The notes under the pieces were generated by a model. That model had not been told where the DNA came from, did no database searches, and worked only from the letters and a program-made list of their open reading frames with translations. A stretch of DNA of 5,777 bases from Actinomycetes bacterium (lineage in GTDB: Bacteria > Actinomycetota > Acidimicrobiia > Acidimicrobiales > Acidimicrobiaceae), in NCBI GenBank assembly GCA_021844725.1, contig JAKBSX010000224.1, positions 1 to 5,777 of the forward strand, read 5' to 3'. A program made the translations under genes and the position numbers. Of the stretch, positions 1 to 5,509 are shown piece after piece (positions within the stretch are counted from its first letter, which is position 1; the number at the start of each line of letters is the position of its first letter).

Positions 1-450
1 TCCCGCCTAACCGACAATGTATCAACTGAAGACCTGTTCATATCCCTTAGCGAACAAATAAAAGACGAGGACAAAAGAGAAAGGATGCTGAAGCGATCCA
101 CCGAAGCAGTAGCGCTGTTGTCGTCCGAGCAGAAACAAATCCTGTCAACTCTGCTGACCCCTCTACGTACGGCTGACGACTTTGGACTGCGCACCACCTC
201 GGCAATTGCCAAACAACTCCATGTGTCAGAAAAATATGTTGAAGACCAAAAGCAACTGATGTTCAATGCCATTTATGAGCACATCATGGAAACTGAGCCC
301 GATCTGCGACCCCCTGACTGGGTTCCCAACCAACAAGGGGTGCAGCTCCCAGGTATGGAAGGTTTCCTATTAGGGCTGTTTGGAACTCCGACAGTAGGGG
401 AAATTGAGAACTACAGAAAAGTAGTGAAGAAAAGGTTTAGTCGAAGATAA
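1..450 (+). CDS. C-terminal part of a protein with a sigma-region-4-like helix-turn-helix (partial, function unknown)
   Basis: The frame is open from the first base, so this is the 149-residue C-terminal part of a longer gene. The ATG at 85 is probably internal, because the purine-rich AGAAAGG touches it with no spacing. A charged stretch, then 'LSSEQKQIL' (visible residues about 40-48), then 'TTSAIAKQLHVSEKYVEDQ' (about 65-83) read like region 4 of a sigma factor or a related helix-turn-helix: helix, turn at HVS, recognition helix. About 60 residues follow the motif, rich in P and G ('PPDWVPNQQGVQLPG') with a basic end (KKRFSRR), which is longer than a normal sigma tail. It converges on the recombinase gene and, from the tRNA layout, should be element cargo. 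The DNA-binding role is inferred; a phage or plasmid regulator, or the end of a larger replication or restriction protein, remain possible. Confidence 0.6.
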   Translation, partial: SRLTDNVSTEDLFISLSEQIKDEDKRERMLKRSTEAVALLSSEQKQILSTLLTPLRTADDFGLRTTSAIAKQLHVSEKYVEDQKQLMFNAIYEHIMETEPDLRPPDWVPNQQGVQLPGMEGFLLGLFGTPTVGEIENYRKVVKKRFSRR

Positions 451-484
451 AACTAACGGCAGAAGTACCCACCTGAGCAGCCGA

Positions 485-499
485 GTAATGTTTCATTAC
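485..499. terminator. Small hairpin between convergent genes, possible weak terminator
   Basis: GTAATG-TTT-CATTAC forms a perfect 6-bp stem with a 3-base loop, between the stop of the left-edge gene and the stop of the recombinase gene. The stem is AT-rich and no T run follows on either strand, so it is at best a weak bidirectional terminator. Nothing else is visible in the 82-base gap. Confidence 0.25.
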
Positions 500-532
500 C
501 ACAAGAACCGCTTACAGTGGATCCCGAAAGAC

Positions 533-1675
533 CTATGGCCCCAGGAGTCGGCCCATAATATCGCTAGCTGCACGATCATTCTCCTCTAAAACATGGCTGT
601 AGACCCTCAATGTAATTGCGGAATTGGCATGTCCAAGCCTTCCAGATACGGTGCGAATATCTACGCCAGCAGCTATGAGTTGAGTTGCCGTAAAATGTCT
701 GAGGCTGTGGAAGTGTATTCCATCAATCCCAAGTTTCTTTGTAATTCTCCGAAACGCAGTGCTAATACTGTCGGGGTGCAACGGCTTGGAGCCATCGACC
801 TCGCCAAAAAAGAGCCATGGATTTTCGACAGGAGCTAGTTCGAGCTTCTCGCAGTTGTCAATCAAAGCTTGCATTTGACCCTCAATCACAGCTACGGCTA
901 CGGCGTCAAGAGGGACTTTCCGAATCCGCTTGGTTTTGGTCGGACCCAGAACTGTACCAGTCTCTGGGGTATAAACCAGTCCGCCACGGATCCATAAAGC
1001 AGAGTGCGCCAAGTCCACGTCACCCCATCGCAAAGCCAAGAGTTCACCACGTCTAGCACCGGTCAGTGCAGCAAGCGCAACAAGAGCCTGAAACTGGACA
1101 TTTGACTTGCCCATTTCCGTGAGGATTGCCCGCAATTGTTCTACCGATGGTGATACCACGGGAGTAGAAGCAGGACCTGCAACTGTCGCAAGCAGTGCAA
1201 CGTTCCGATCAATCCACCCCCATTTAACAGCCTGCCCTAGTGCAAGGCGAAGCACACCGTGCGAGTGCCTGATTGTTGCAAGCGAGTAGCTCTGGCCTCG
1301 CAGCTTCGCATAATAGTCATCTAAATGTTTGGGTGTCAGTTCATTGATCGGGATCGAACCCAACTCGGGAGCAATCCTTTGCCATGCGCACCATTCGTAG
1401 TCACGCATAGTTTTAGGGGAAAGACCCTTACCCCGACAAAATGTAAGCCACTCTGACAGAAGCTGTTCAAGCGTGCTGTTGCTCGCAGGCTTGGCCGATA
1501 CATTCGCCTCTGTAACCATCTGGTTAAGAGCTTTGTCCGCTTGTCTCTTGTTACCCCGAAAGACCTTGGACCGATATCTCTCTTTCCCTGTAACGGGATC
1601 CTTGCCCAGATAGACCCGCAGACGCCATGCATCAGCTTGACCTTGATGTGGAGTGATACTTCCTCGCATGCCCAT
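533..1675 (-). CDS. int: Tyrosine recombinase / integrase of a tRNA-Val-associated element
   Basis: Site-specific DNA recombinase that would integrate and excise the element by strand exchange through a 3'-phosphotyrosine intermediate. The 380-residue length is full for the family. Residues 1-60 form the basic arm-site-binding domain (WRLRVYLGKDP..., with a Lys/Arg-rich helix). About 66-155 is the SAM-like core-binding domain. About 175-375 is the catalytic domain. Catalytic residues visible: R208 in TGARRGE, a Lys of the beta hairpin in GPTKTKR (about 247-249), H323 and R326 in HSLRH, H349 in LGHA, and nucleophile Y359 in VYSHV. No frameshift or lost residue is seen, so it should be active. 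The start at MGM has no Shine-Dalgarno site; the second Met (residue 3) is an alternative. Sampled 60-base blocks inside it have 32-33 G+C, against 20-28 in sampled blocks of the chromosomal genes to the right, consistent with transfer. It reads away from the adjacent tRNA 3' end. Confidence 0.95.
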   Translation of the reverse strand: MGMRGSITPHQGQADAWRLRVYLGKDPVTGKERYRSKVFRGNKRQADKALNQMVTEANVSAKPASNSTLEQLLSEWLTFCRGKGLSPKTMRDYEWCAWQRIAPELGSIPINELTPKHLDDYYAKLRGQSYSLATIRHSHGVLRLALGQAVKWGWIDRNVALLATVAGPASTPVVSPSVEQLRAILTEMGKSNVQFQALVALAALTGARRGELLALRWGDVDLAHSALWIRGGLVYTPETGTVLGPTKTKRIRKVPLDAVAVAVIEGQMQALIDNCEKLELAPVENPWLFFGEVDGSKPLHPDSISTAFRRITKKLGIDGIHFHSLRHFTATQLIAAGVDIRTVSGRLGHANSAITLRVYSHVLEENDRAASDIMGRLLGP

Positions 1676-1700
1676 ATGCTAGCAGCATTGCTGGGGCCTA

Positions 1701-1742
1701 TCATGTCACAAGCATGTCACGCTCTAAAATATTACATGTCAT
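1701..1742. promoter_or_regulatory. Three helically phased CATGTCA repeats between integrase and tRNA (candidate arm sites or operator)
   Basis: CATGTCA occurs at 1702-1708, 1713-1719 and 1735-1741, always in the same orientation. The first two extend to CATGTCAC. Offsets are 11 and 22 bp, that is one and two helical turns, so proteins bound to them would lie on one face of the DNA. The cluster covers the likely promoter of the integrase gene (AT-rich TAATATTTT on the minus strand lies between repeats two and three) and sits beside the tRNA insertion site. Integrases of this family bind short direct repeats here through their N-terminal domain, and excisionases do likewise. Which protein binds is inference. 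Confidence 0.5.
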
Positions 1743-1756
1743 GATATGCTCTGACC

Positions 1757-1800
1757 TGGTGGGCGCTGAGGGACTCGAACCCACGACCTGCTGGTTGTAA
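1757..1800 (-). other. Probable attachment site (element-host junction) in the 3' half of the tRNA-Val gene
   Basis: The integrase gene begins about 80 bases beyond the tRNA 3' end and reads away from it, and the tRNA is complete. This is the standard product when an element inserts at a tRNA 3' end and supplies a replacement for the displaced sequence. The att core should therefore lie somewhere between the anticodon arm and the CCA end. The exact core cannot be set because I see no second copy of this sequence in the window; the partner att site must lie to the left, outside it. Confidence 0.5.
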
Positions 1801-1833
1801 GCCAGCTGCTCTAGCCAACTGAGCTAAGCGCCC
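1757..1833 (-). tRNA. tRNA-Val (anticodon UAC), CCA encoded
   Basis: Decodes GUA and related Val codons. Read on the minus strand it folds as a full cloverleaf: acceptor GGGCGCT paired with AGCGCCC (7 bp), D stem GCTC/GAGC, anticodon stem GCTGG/CCAGC with loop CTTACAA (anticodon TAC), variable AGGTC, and T arm GTGGG-TTCGAGT-CCCTC. Discriminator A is at 1760 and CCA is encoded at 1759-1757. The T stem carries one T-T mismatch (positions 50-64), unusual in an otherwise perfect gene. It lies 50 bases downstream of the phosphatase gene on the same strand and borders the integrated element. Confidence 0.95.
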
Positions 1834-1839
1834 TAAGCA

Positions 1840-1868
1840 AATAAAGACTAGCAACTCAACAATAAGAA
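1840..1868 (-). promoter_or_regulatory. Candidate promoter of the tRNA-Val gene
   Basis: On the minus strand TTCTTA (1868-1863) and TTTATT (1845-1840) are separated by 17 bases and lie just before the tRNA 5' end at 1833, giving a short leader. The match to the consensus is modest (3 of 6 and 4 of 6), so co-transcription with the upstream phosphatase gene is also possible. Confidence 0.35.
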
Positions 1869-1883
1869 CCTGCCACAAATGTG

Positions 1884-2648
1884 CTATCTCCAGGCTCTAT
1901 TTGATAAGTCGCTGGCAAGCTGCTCAGATCCGGCAGCTACCACTCTCCACCGCTTACTCAGATCAAAGCGCGAAAAATTGAAATCAGCCAAACCAATAAT
2001 ATGAGCGCCAGCCAACATACATATAAGTGCGCCACCTAAAACATCCCAGCTTCCGAGTGCTGATTCAGAAAGGTCAATAAATGCATCCAGAGAACCCTCG
2101 GCCACCATACATAATTCAAGTGCCGCCGAACCAAACGCCCGATACTGTTCCCACCCAAGATGAGACTTTGAATATCCATTTGTAGCCACAATTGAGCGTG
2201 AAATCATAGTCTGGCCAGAAACTGAAATCTTTTTCCCATTCTTGAAACTTCCGTTCCCAATCTCAGCGTGATAAGTGTCCCCATTGGCCAAATTCCGTAC
2301 AACAGAGACAACTGGCCTTCCCTGAACTAATGCACAGAGAGACACGGCAAAAAAAGGGATTCCGCGTGAGGCATTGGTGGACCCGTCAACTGGATCAATC
2401 ACCACAACGATTTGGCTATCTTTGAGTTTGCTCGATTCCGAAAATCCCGATTCCTCCGAAAAGATTGTGTATCCGTTATTGATGAGTATTGATCTAGCGG
2501 CTTCATCGGCGTCGATATCAGCTTGGAATTGGCCAACGTGGCCGTCTGTCCCTTTCCAGGAAGCATTAGCAGAAACACGCGCCTCGACAGCATCTGCGAC
2601 AGAAAACAAAGTTGACAATATCTCTTGATATTCCGGTGAACCTGTCAA
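1884..2648 (-). CDS. Inositol-monophosphatase-family phosphatase
   Basis: Mg2+-dependent, Li+-sensitive-type phosphomonoesterase fold, cytoplasmic, 254 residues, near the usual 250-280. Family signatures are in order: FSEESG at about 63-68 (metal-binding Glu), DPVDGSTN at 85-92 (metal ligands D85 and D88, active-site Gly-Ser-Thr), and WDVLGGA at 201-207 (metal ligand D202). All ligands are kept, so it should be active. The substrate cannot be told from the motifs: inositol phosphate, histidinol phosphate, 3'-phosphoadenosine phosphate and fructose bisphosphate are all used by relatives. The only upstream in-frame start before a stop is TTG at 2648, one base after the stop of the oxygenase-like gene, with no Shine-Dalgarno site. 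This suggests translational coupling; an internal TTG at codon 11 is an alternative. It is probably the second gene of a two-gene operon. Confidence 0.9.
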   Translation of the reverse strand: MTGSPEYQEILSTLFSVADAVEARVSANASWKGTDGHVGQFQADIDADEAARSILINNGYTIFSEESGFSESSKLKDSQIVVVIDPVDGSTNASRGIPFFAVSLCALVQGRPVVSVVRNLANGDTYHAEIGNGSFKNGKKISVSGQTMISRSIVATNGYSKSHLGWEQYRAFGSAALELCMVAEGSLDAFIDLSESALGSWDVLGGALICMLAGAHIIGLADFNFSRFDLSKRWRVVAAGSEQLASDLSNRAWR

Positions 2649-2649
2649 C

Positions 2650-3525
2650 CTAAACCGTCGTCATGACTTCAAATAGATCCTTACAACTTGTCGCAAAAAA
2701 GTTCATGCCTCGAGACCCCGTTTGTCTATAGGAACGATAATAAGCATATTTCGCTTCTCTAAAATAAGGATGACTCGGGAGCAAAACCTCCATTGTCATC
2801 GAAACAAACTTAGCTACTTCCAGATATCCCACCTTTTGCGATTGGCTAAGCTGAAAACCATAGATTGCGGAGGCATAATCAGGAAGTACCGCCAGAGAAG
2901 CGTTCCAGGCGACTGACCACAATGGTGCTGCCAAAGCTGGTACATTCATATCTCTCAGCGCTTCTGAAGCTGATTTCGCCTCCCGAGTAAGACACAAACC
3001 TTCTCGGGTTTCTAACCATCTTCGGACTGAAGCTGCGGTCAAAGGGATATTGTCCATATCTGCGCCAATCATCTGCGCTAATAGTGACATTTCCTTAACA
3101 TATTGATCCCTATCCTCTGCAGATAACTTTGGCTTAAGGCTGCAGTAAGACTCCAAAAGTGAATCCACTAGACAATTGTGAACGTATGCCAATAAGTAAG
3201 GATCGTCTGCGCTAAAATATTGCCGACTAACATTGTCAATTCCACGAACTTTCCTATGAATTTCCCTTACCTTTTCTGTGGCTGCCTCAGCCTCTTTCCT
3301 TGGACGATAGCTGACAGTCATTAGGAATTCGCTCGTACTGGCAAACCGGGCCCAGACATCATCATTGAAACTTGAAAACTGAGACACTCCGGCCATGGCA
3401 CGAGGTTCTAAGGCCTGTAGTAAAAGTGCCCGTATTCCGCCTACCCATCCGGCAGAACTGGCATGCACCTGCCATACGACGGAATGTGGACCAAATAAAC
3501 CCAGATCGTTTGTCTCGCTACTCAT
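2650..3525 (-). CDS. DUF2236 / MpaB-like oxygenase-family protein
   Basis: 291 residues, matching the DUF2236 family (ER-bound oxygenase MpaB, rubber oxygenase Lcp catalytic domain), all-alpha proteins of which characterised members bind b-type haem. Recognisable blocks: FGPHSVVWQVH at 11-21, a long first helix with 'LLLQALEPRAMAGVSQFS' (34-51), 'REIHRKVRGID' with H90 (87-97), and 'DDPYLLAYVHNCLVDSLL' with H116 (107-124). The conserved histidines and the Arg/Lys around them are the likely haem environment. No signal peptide is seen. The true substrate of bacterial relatives is mostly unknown, so oxygenation of a lipid or polyprenyl chain is only a family-based guess. It is the first gene of an operon with the phosphatase. 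The ATG at 3525 has no Shine-Dalgarno site; AATAAT at 3540-3535 (minus strand) could be a -10 for a leaderless or nearly leaderless mRNA. Confidence 0.88.
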   Translation of the reverse strand: MSSETNDLGLFGPHSVVWQVHASSAGWVGGIRALLLQALEPRAMAGVSQFSSFNDDVWARFASTSEFLMTVSYRPRKEAEAATEKVREIHRKVRGIDNVSRQYFSADDPYLLAYVHNCLVDSLLESYCSLKPKLSAEDRDQYVKEMSLLAQMIGADMDNIPLTAASVRRWLETREGLCLTREAKSASEALRDMNVPALAAPLWSVAWNASLAVLPDYASAIYGFQLSQSQKVGYLEVAKFVSMTMEVLLPSHPYFREAKYAYYRSYRQTGSRGMNFFATSCKDLFEVMTTV

Positions 3526-3609
3526 ACTAAATACATTATTGCAGCTTGGGAACTTAATTGGATTCCAGGGATGTAGTTATAAATTAGATTTATCTACTAT
3601 CGATCTCTC
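3526..3609. promoter_or_regulatory. Divergent promoter region with a short palindrome
   Basis: This 84-base gap separates two divergent transcription units. For the + strand, TATAAA (3578-3583) or TACTAT (3595-3600) could serve as -10. For the minus strand, AATAAT (3540-3535) could. No good -35 is seen for either. TAGAT-TT-ATCTA at 3585-3596 is an inverted repeat between the + strand -10 candidates and could be an operator. No ribosome binding site precedes either start codon. Confidence 0.4.
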
Positions 3610-4203
3610 ATGAGCTCCGAAATGACGCTAGACTACTTACATATGGCAGCAGTGGACATACCAGGATTCGTTACAGAACTAAAAGACCACGCAATGGAAC
3701 ACGGTTTTCATGTCCACGACGAGCGGCACTTTGTTGAGACTTATTCAATGCGACAGGCCTGGGAAGTTGATCTGCACCCCGAAGATGCCTGTGGTGAACC
3801 CCTTGATCTTCATCTTAATCTCGATGTAGAGCCGCGGATTATTCTGGCATTTGAAGACCAAGCTGCGTTAATGAGCGACGATGAGACCCCGGAGGATTCA
3901 TACCATATTCTTCTTTCATTTACGTGGGAGCTCCCTCCTGCTGACAAAGATGCCGATCTGCTTCGACTGGCAATCGACCTCTCCGCGATAGGTGGTGTGG
4001 ATCTGCCACTTGAGGTAAGCGCAATAGACACCACTGCATCGCCTACAGATTCTCCGGTACGTAAAGTGGCAGTCGTAGGTAGGACAAGTATCTCGTTAGC
4101 CCAGCTGTACTCAGGAGAAGACACAATTTGCCCTACTCTAGATAAGTGCCTTGAGATTTCAAAATTCCTGCTTGCCAAAACAGTCAAATGGACCGGAGAA
4201 TAG
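3610..4203 (+). CDS. Acidic conserved-type hypothetical protein, 197 aa
   Basis: I do not recognise this family. The protein is strongly acidic, with Asp/Glu clusters throughout (for example 'MSDDETPEDS' at 88-97), no signal peptide and no membrane segment, so it should be cytoplasmic. Residues 50-85 alternate hydrophobic and polar positions around 'LDLHLNLDVEPRIILAF' and, with 98-108 and 127-165, suggest a mostly beta or alpha/beta fold. Three cysteines (61, 174, 180) show no metal-site spacing. The real-gene call rests on its coding layout: it starts just after a divergent promoter region and its end overlaps the lipoprotein start by 16 bases. The start at 3610 lacks a Shine-Dalgarno site; Met5 (3622) is an alternative. 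Its link to the next two genes hints at a shared transcript, not at a function. Confidence 0.8.
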   Translation: MSSEMTLDYLHMAAVDIPGFVTELKDHAMEHGFHVHDERHFVETYSMRQAWEVDLHPEDACGEPLDLHLNLDVEPRIILAFEDQAALMSDDETPEDSYHILLSFTWELPPADKDADLLRLAIDLSAIGGVDLPLEVSAIDTTASPTDSPVRKVAVVGRTSISLAQLYSGEDTICPTLDKCLEISKFLLAKTVKWTGE

Positions 4204-4634
4204 AAAAGTTCACCCCTTCCCGCACAAGTTTCTACCTCTTCGCACTATTGCTTTTCATTAGTGGTGTTTTTCTGTCTTCATGCGGAGCGTCTGCTGGTGC
4301 AAATGCCAAGAAAGCCTGCGGCATCGTAAATAATTCCCTAGCCACCTATCGGACGGCAACGATTGAAGCAAATCCCGCTCAATCCGCCCAGGATAAAGCA
4401 AAAGCTCTCACTATGCTCAGAAATGCCTTGCCTCTTGCTGCAATTGCCTCCGGTTCCAACCTTGAATACCAGGCATTAAAGGCCACTCTCTCCGAATCAA
4501 ATAGAGTACCAGAAAAACTGCTGGTAAATGCACTCACGCGAGAATGCAGGCAGATTCTGCCAACCGCTCCTGGCCAGCAAGTTCCAGGAGGTTACGTGCC
4601 TCCAGCGAATGTAAAAGTGAACCCTTCACAATGA
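4188..4634 (+). CDS. Small predicted lipoprotein
   Basis: 148 residues with a lipoprotein signal peptide: basic N-region (R3, R4, K7, R12), hydrophobic core about 15-29, and lipobox LSSC with C32 as the lipidation site, followed by G. The mature part is about 117 residues, helical in look (Ala, Leu, Lys rich) from 38 to 122, then a Pro/Gly-rich tail ('PTAPGQQVPGGYVPPANV'). C44 and C120 flank the helical part and could form a disulfide outside the membrane. The function is unknown; it should sit on the outer face of the cytoplasmic membrane. The start overlaps the previous gene by 16 bases and its stop overlaps the next start by 4 (ATGA). No alternative start codon exists between 4188 and the hydrophobic core, so this start is secure. 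Confidence 0.85.
   Translation: MDRRIEKFTPSRTSFYLFALLLFISGVFLSSCGASAGANAKKACGIVNNSLATYRTATIEANPAQSAQDKAKALTMLRNALPLAAIASGSNLEYQALKATLSESNRVPEKLLVNALTRECRQILPTAPGQQVPGGYVPPANVKVNPSQ
4587..4603 (+). promoter_or_regulatory. GGAGG / CCTCC hairpin at the end of the lipoprotein gene
   Basis: GGAGG (4587-4591) and CCTCC (4599-4603) form a 5-bp GC-rich stem with a 7-base loop within the coding end of the lipoprotein, 39 bases before the hydrolase ATG. GGAGG resembles a ribosome binding site, but the GTG at suitable spacing (4596) is in the lipoprotein frame, so it does not set the hydrolase start. It may be chance; a pause or coupling role is possible. Confidence 0.2.
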
Positions 4635-5470
4635 CCGGAGATAGGGACCCTTCCAGTGGCCTGCAAAATATAAAACTCATTGCAACTGATCTGGATGGCA
4701 CCCTTCTAGACAGCTTTGGCCATGTGTCTGACATAAATCTTCAGGCTATCAAAAATGCCAACAATGCGGGAATTCTAACTATTGCCAGTACTGCTAGATC
4801 GATCAGGTCCACGCAAGCCATCTCGCTTAAAAGCGGACTGGGGCCGCTCGCAATCTGCCAAAATGGGGCAGCGGTTTATGACGTTAAGACAAAAGAACTC
4901 CTCTATCACCAACCTATCGAGTTAATAAATGCAATCTCGATCATCTCAAAGCTCAAAACGGAGATGCCCGGGATAATTTTTGCTATAGAAAAATTAGATA
5001 ATTTCATATCCGAAAAAGGGTTTTTCCCAACTCCTTTGCCAGGATTGACGGCTGATCCCATCGACGAAATACTAAACGAAATTTCAGAACCCGTCACCAA
5101 GATTATTTGCCGGCACCCGACGATACCACACCGAGAGCTCAAGGACCGGGCATACCAACAGTGCCACAACCTTGCTGACATTACCAGTGCTGGCGCAGAT
5201 TGGGTTGACTTTCAGGCGACCGGGATATCGAAAGCGACGGGTCTGGCGTTTGCTACAAAACTACTAGATATCGCAAGTGACGAAGTTGCAGCTATTGGAG
5301 ATAACTCCAATGATGTGCCAATGCTGGAATGGGTAACAGTCTCAGCTGTCCCTTCAAATGCAAACGCTGAAGCAAAATTAAGGGCGAACTGGATAGTTCC
5401 TTCAAACCTTGACAATGGTGTAGCCGTATTTATTGAAAAAATAATTGATTCCAACCGCAACAATCGTTAG
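4631..5470 (+). CDS. Cof-type HAD-IIB family hydrolase
   Basis: 279 residues, typical for Cof-like phosphatases (about 260-290), cytoplasmic and Mg2+ dependent, acting on sugar phosphates, nucleotides or similar small phosphates. Motif I is DLDGTLLD (nucleophile D20, acid D22). Motif II lies in 'ASTARSIRS' near S53/T54; the usual ATGR reads STAR here. The C2-type cap spans roughly 85-195. Motif III is K201 in SKATGLA, and motif IV is GDNSNDVPML (D224, D228). The frame is open further upstream to 4544, but those residues lie inside the lipoprotein gene and look unlike the family. The ATG at 4631, overlapping the lipoprotein stop as ATGA, places motif I at residue 20 and is preferred. No Shine-Dalgarno site lies close by, so translation is probably coupled. 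Substrate unknown. Confidence 0.93.
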   Translation: MTGDRDPSSGLQNIKLIATDLDGTLLDSFGHVSDINLQAIKNANNAGILTIASTARSIRSTQAISLKSGLGPLAICQNGAAVYDVKTKELLYHQPIELINAISIISKLKTEMPGIIFAIEKLDNFISEKGFFPTPLPGLTADPIDEILNEISEPVTKIICRHPTIPHRELKDRAYQQCHNLADITSAGADWVDFQATGISKATGLAFATKLLDIASDEVAAIGDNSNDVPMLEWVTVSAVPSNANAEAKLRANWIVPSNLDNGVAVFIEKIIDSNRNNR

Positions 5471-5486
5471 TTGTGCGCAACAAGAA

Positions 5487-5506
5487 TCTAACTGAATTCA
5501 GTTGGA
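5487..5506. terminator. Palindrome between convergent genes, candidate bidirectional terminator
   Basis: AACTGAATTCAGTT at 5490-5503 is a perfect 14-bp palindrome, extending through one wobble pair to 5487-5506. It lies in the 39-base gap between the two converging stop codons. A smaller GTTG-TGCG-CAAC stem (5470-5481) precedes it. No strong T run follows, so termination would be weak or factor-assisted; the palindrome could instead be a protein site. Confidence 0.4.
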
Positions 5507-5509
5507 AAA

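Noticed and set aside
593..1289. Several + strand open frames of 60-81 codons opposite the integrase
   Set aside because: They lie wholly antisense to a well-supported integrase and resemble no family.
1676..1688. ATGCT-AGC-AGCAT inverted repeat just upstream of the integrase ATG as a translation-blocking hairpin
   Set aside because: A 5-bp stem with a 3-base loop is too weak to claim control, although it sits next to the start codon.
1336..1704. A 122-codon minus-strand frame overlapping the integrase N-terminus
   Set aside because: It is a frame shadow of the integrase gene, with no recognisable domain, and the integrase frame holds all the family motifs.
1872..1884. CACA-AA-TGTG hairpin at the end of the phosphatase gene as a terminator
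   Set aside because: Only a 4-bp core stem with no T run on the minus strand; it could easily be chance.
3810..4187. A 125-codon minus-strand frame opposite the 197-aa gene
   Set aside because: Serine/arginine-rich shadow of a coding strand. The + strand frame has better context through its overlap with the lipoprotein gene, though neither has a known homologue from memory.
4544..4630. N-terminal extension of the HAD hydrolase frame
   Set aside because: These codons lie within the lipoprotein gene and do not resemble the family; the ATG at 4631 in an ATGA overlap fits better.
5011..5030. aaaaaggg/tttttccc run inside the HAD gene as a terminator
   Set aside because: The arms are not true inverted complements beyond GGG/CCC, and the run is within a conserved coding gene.
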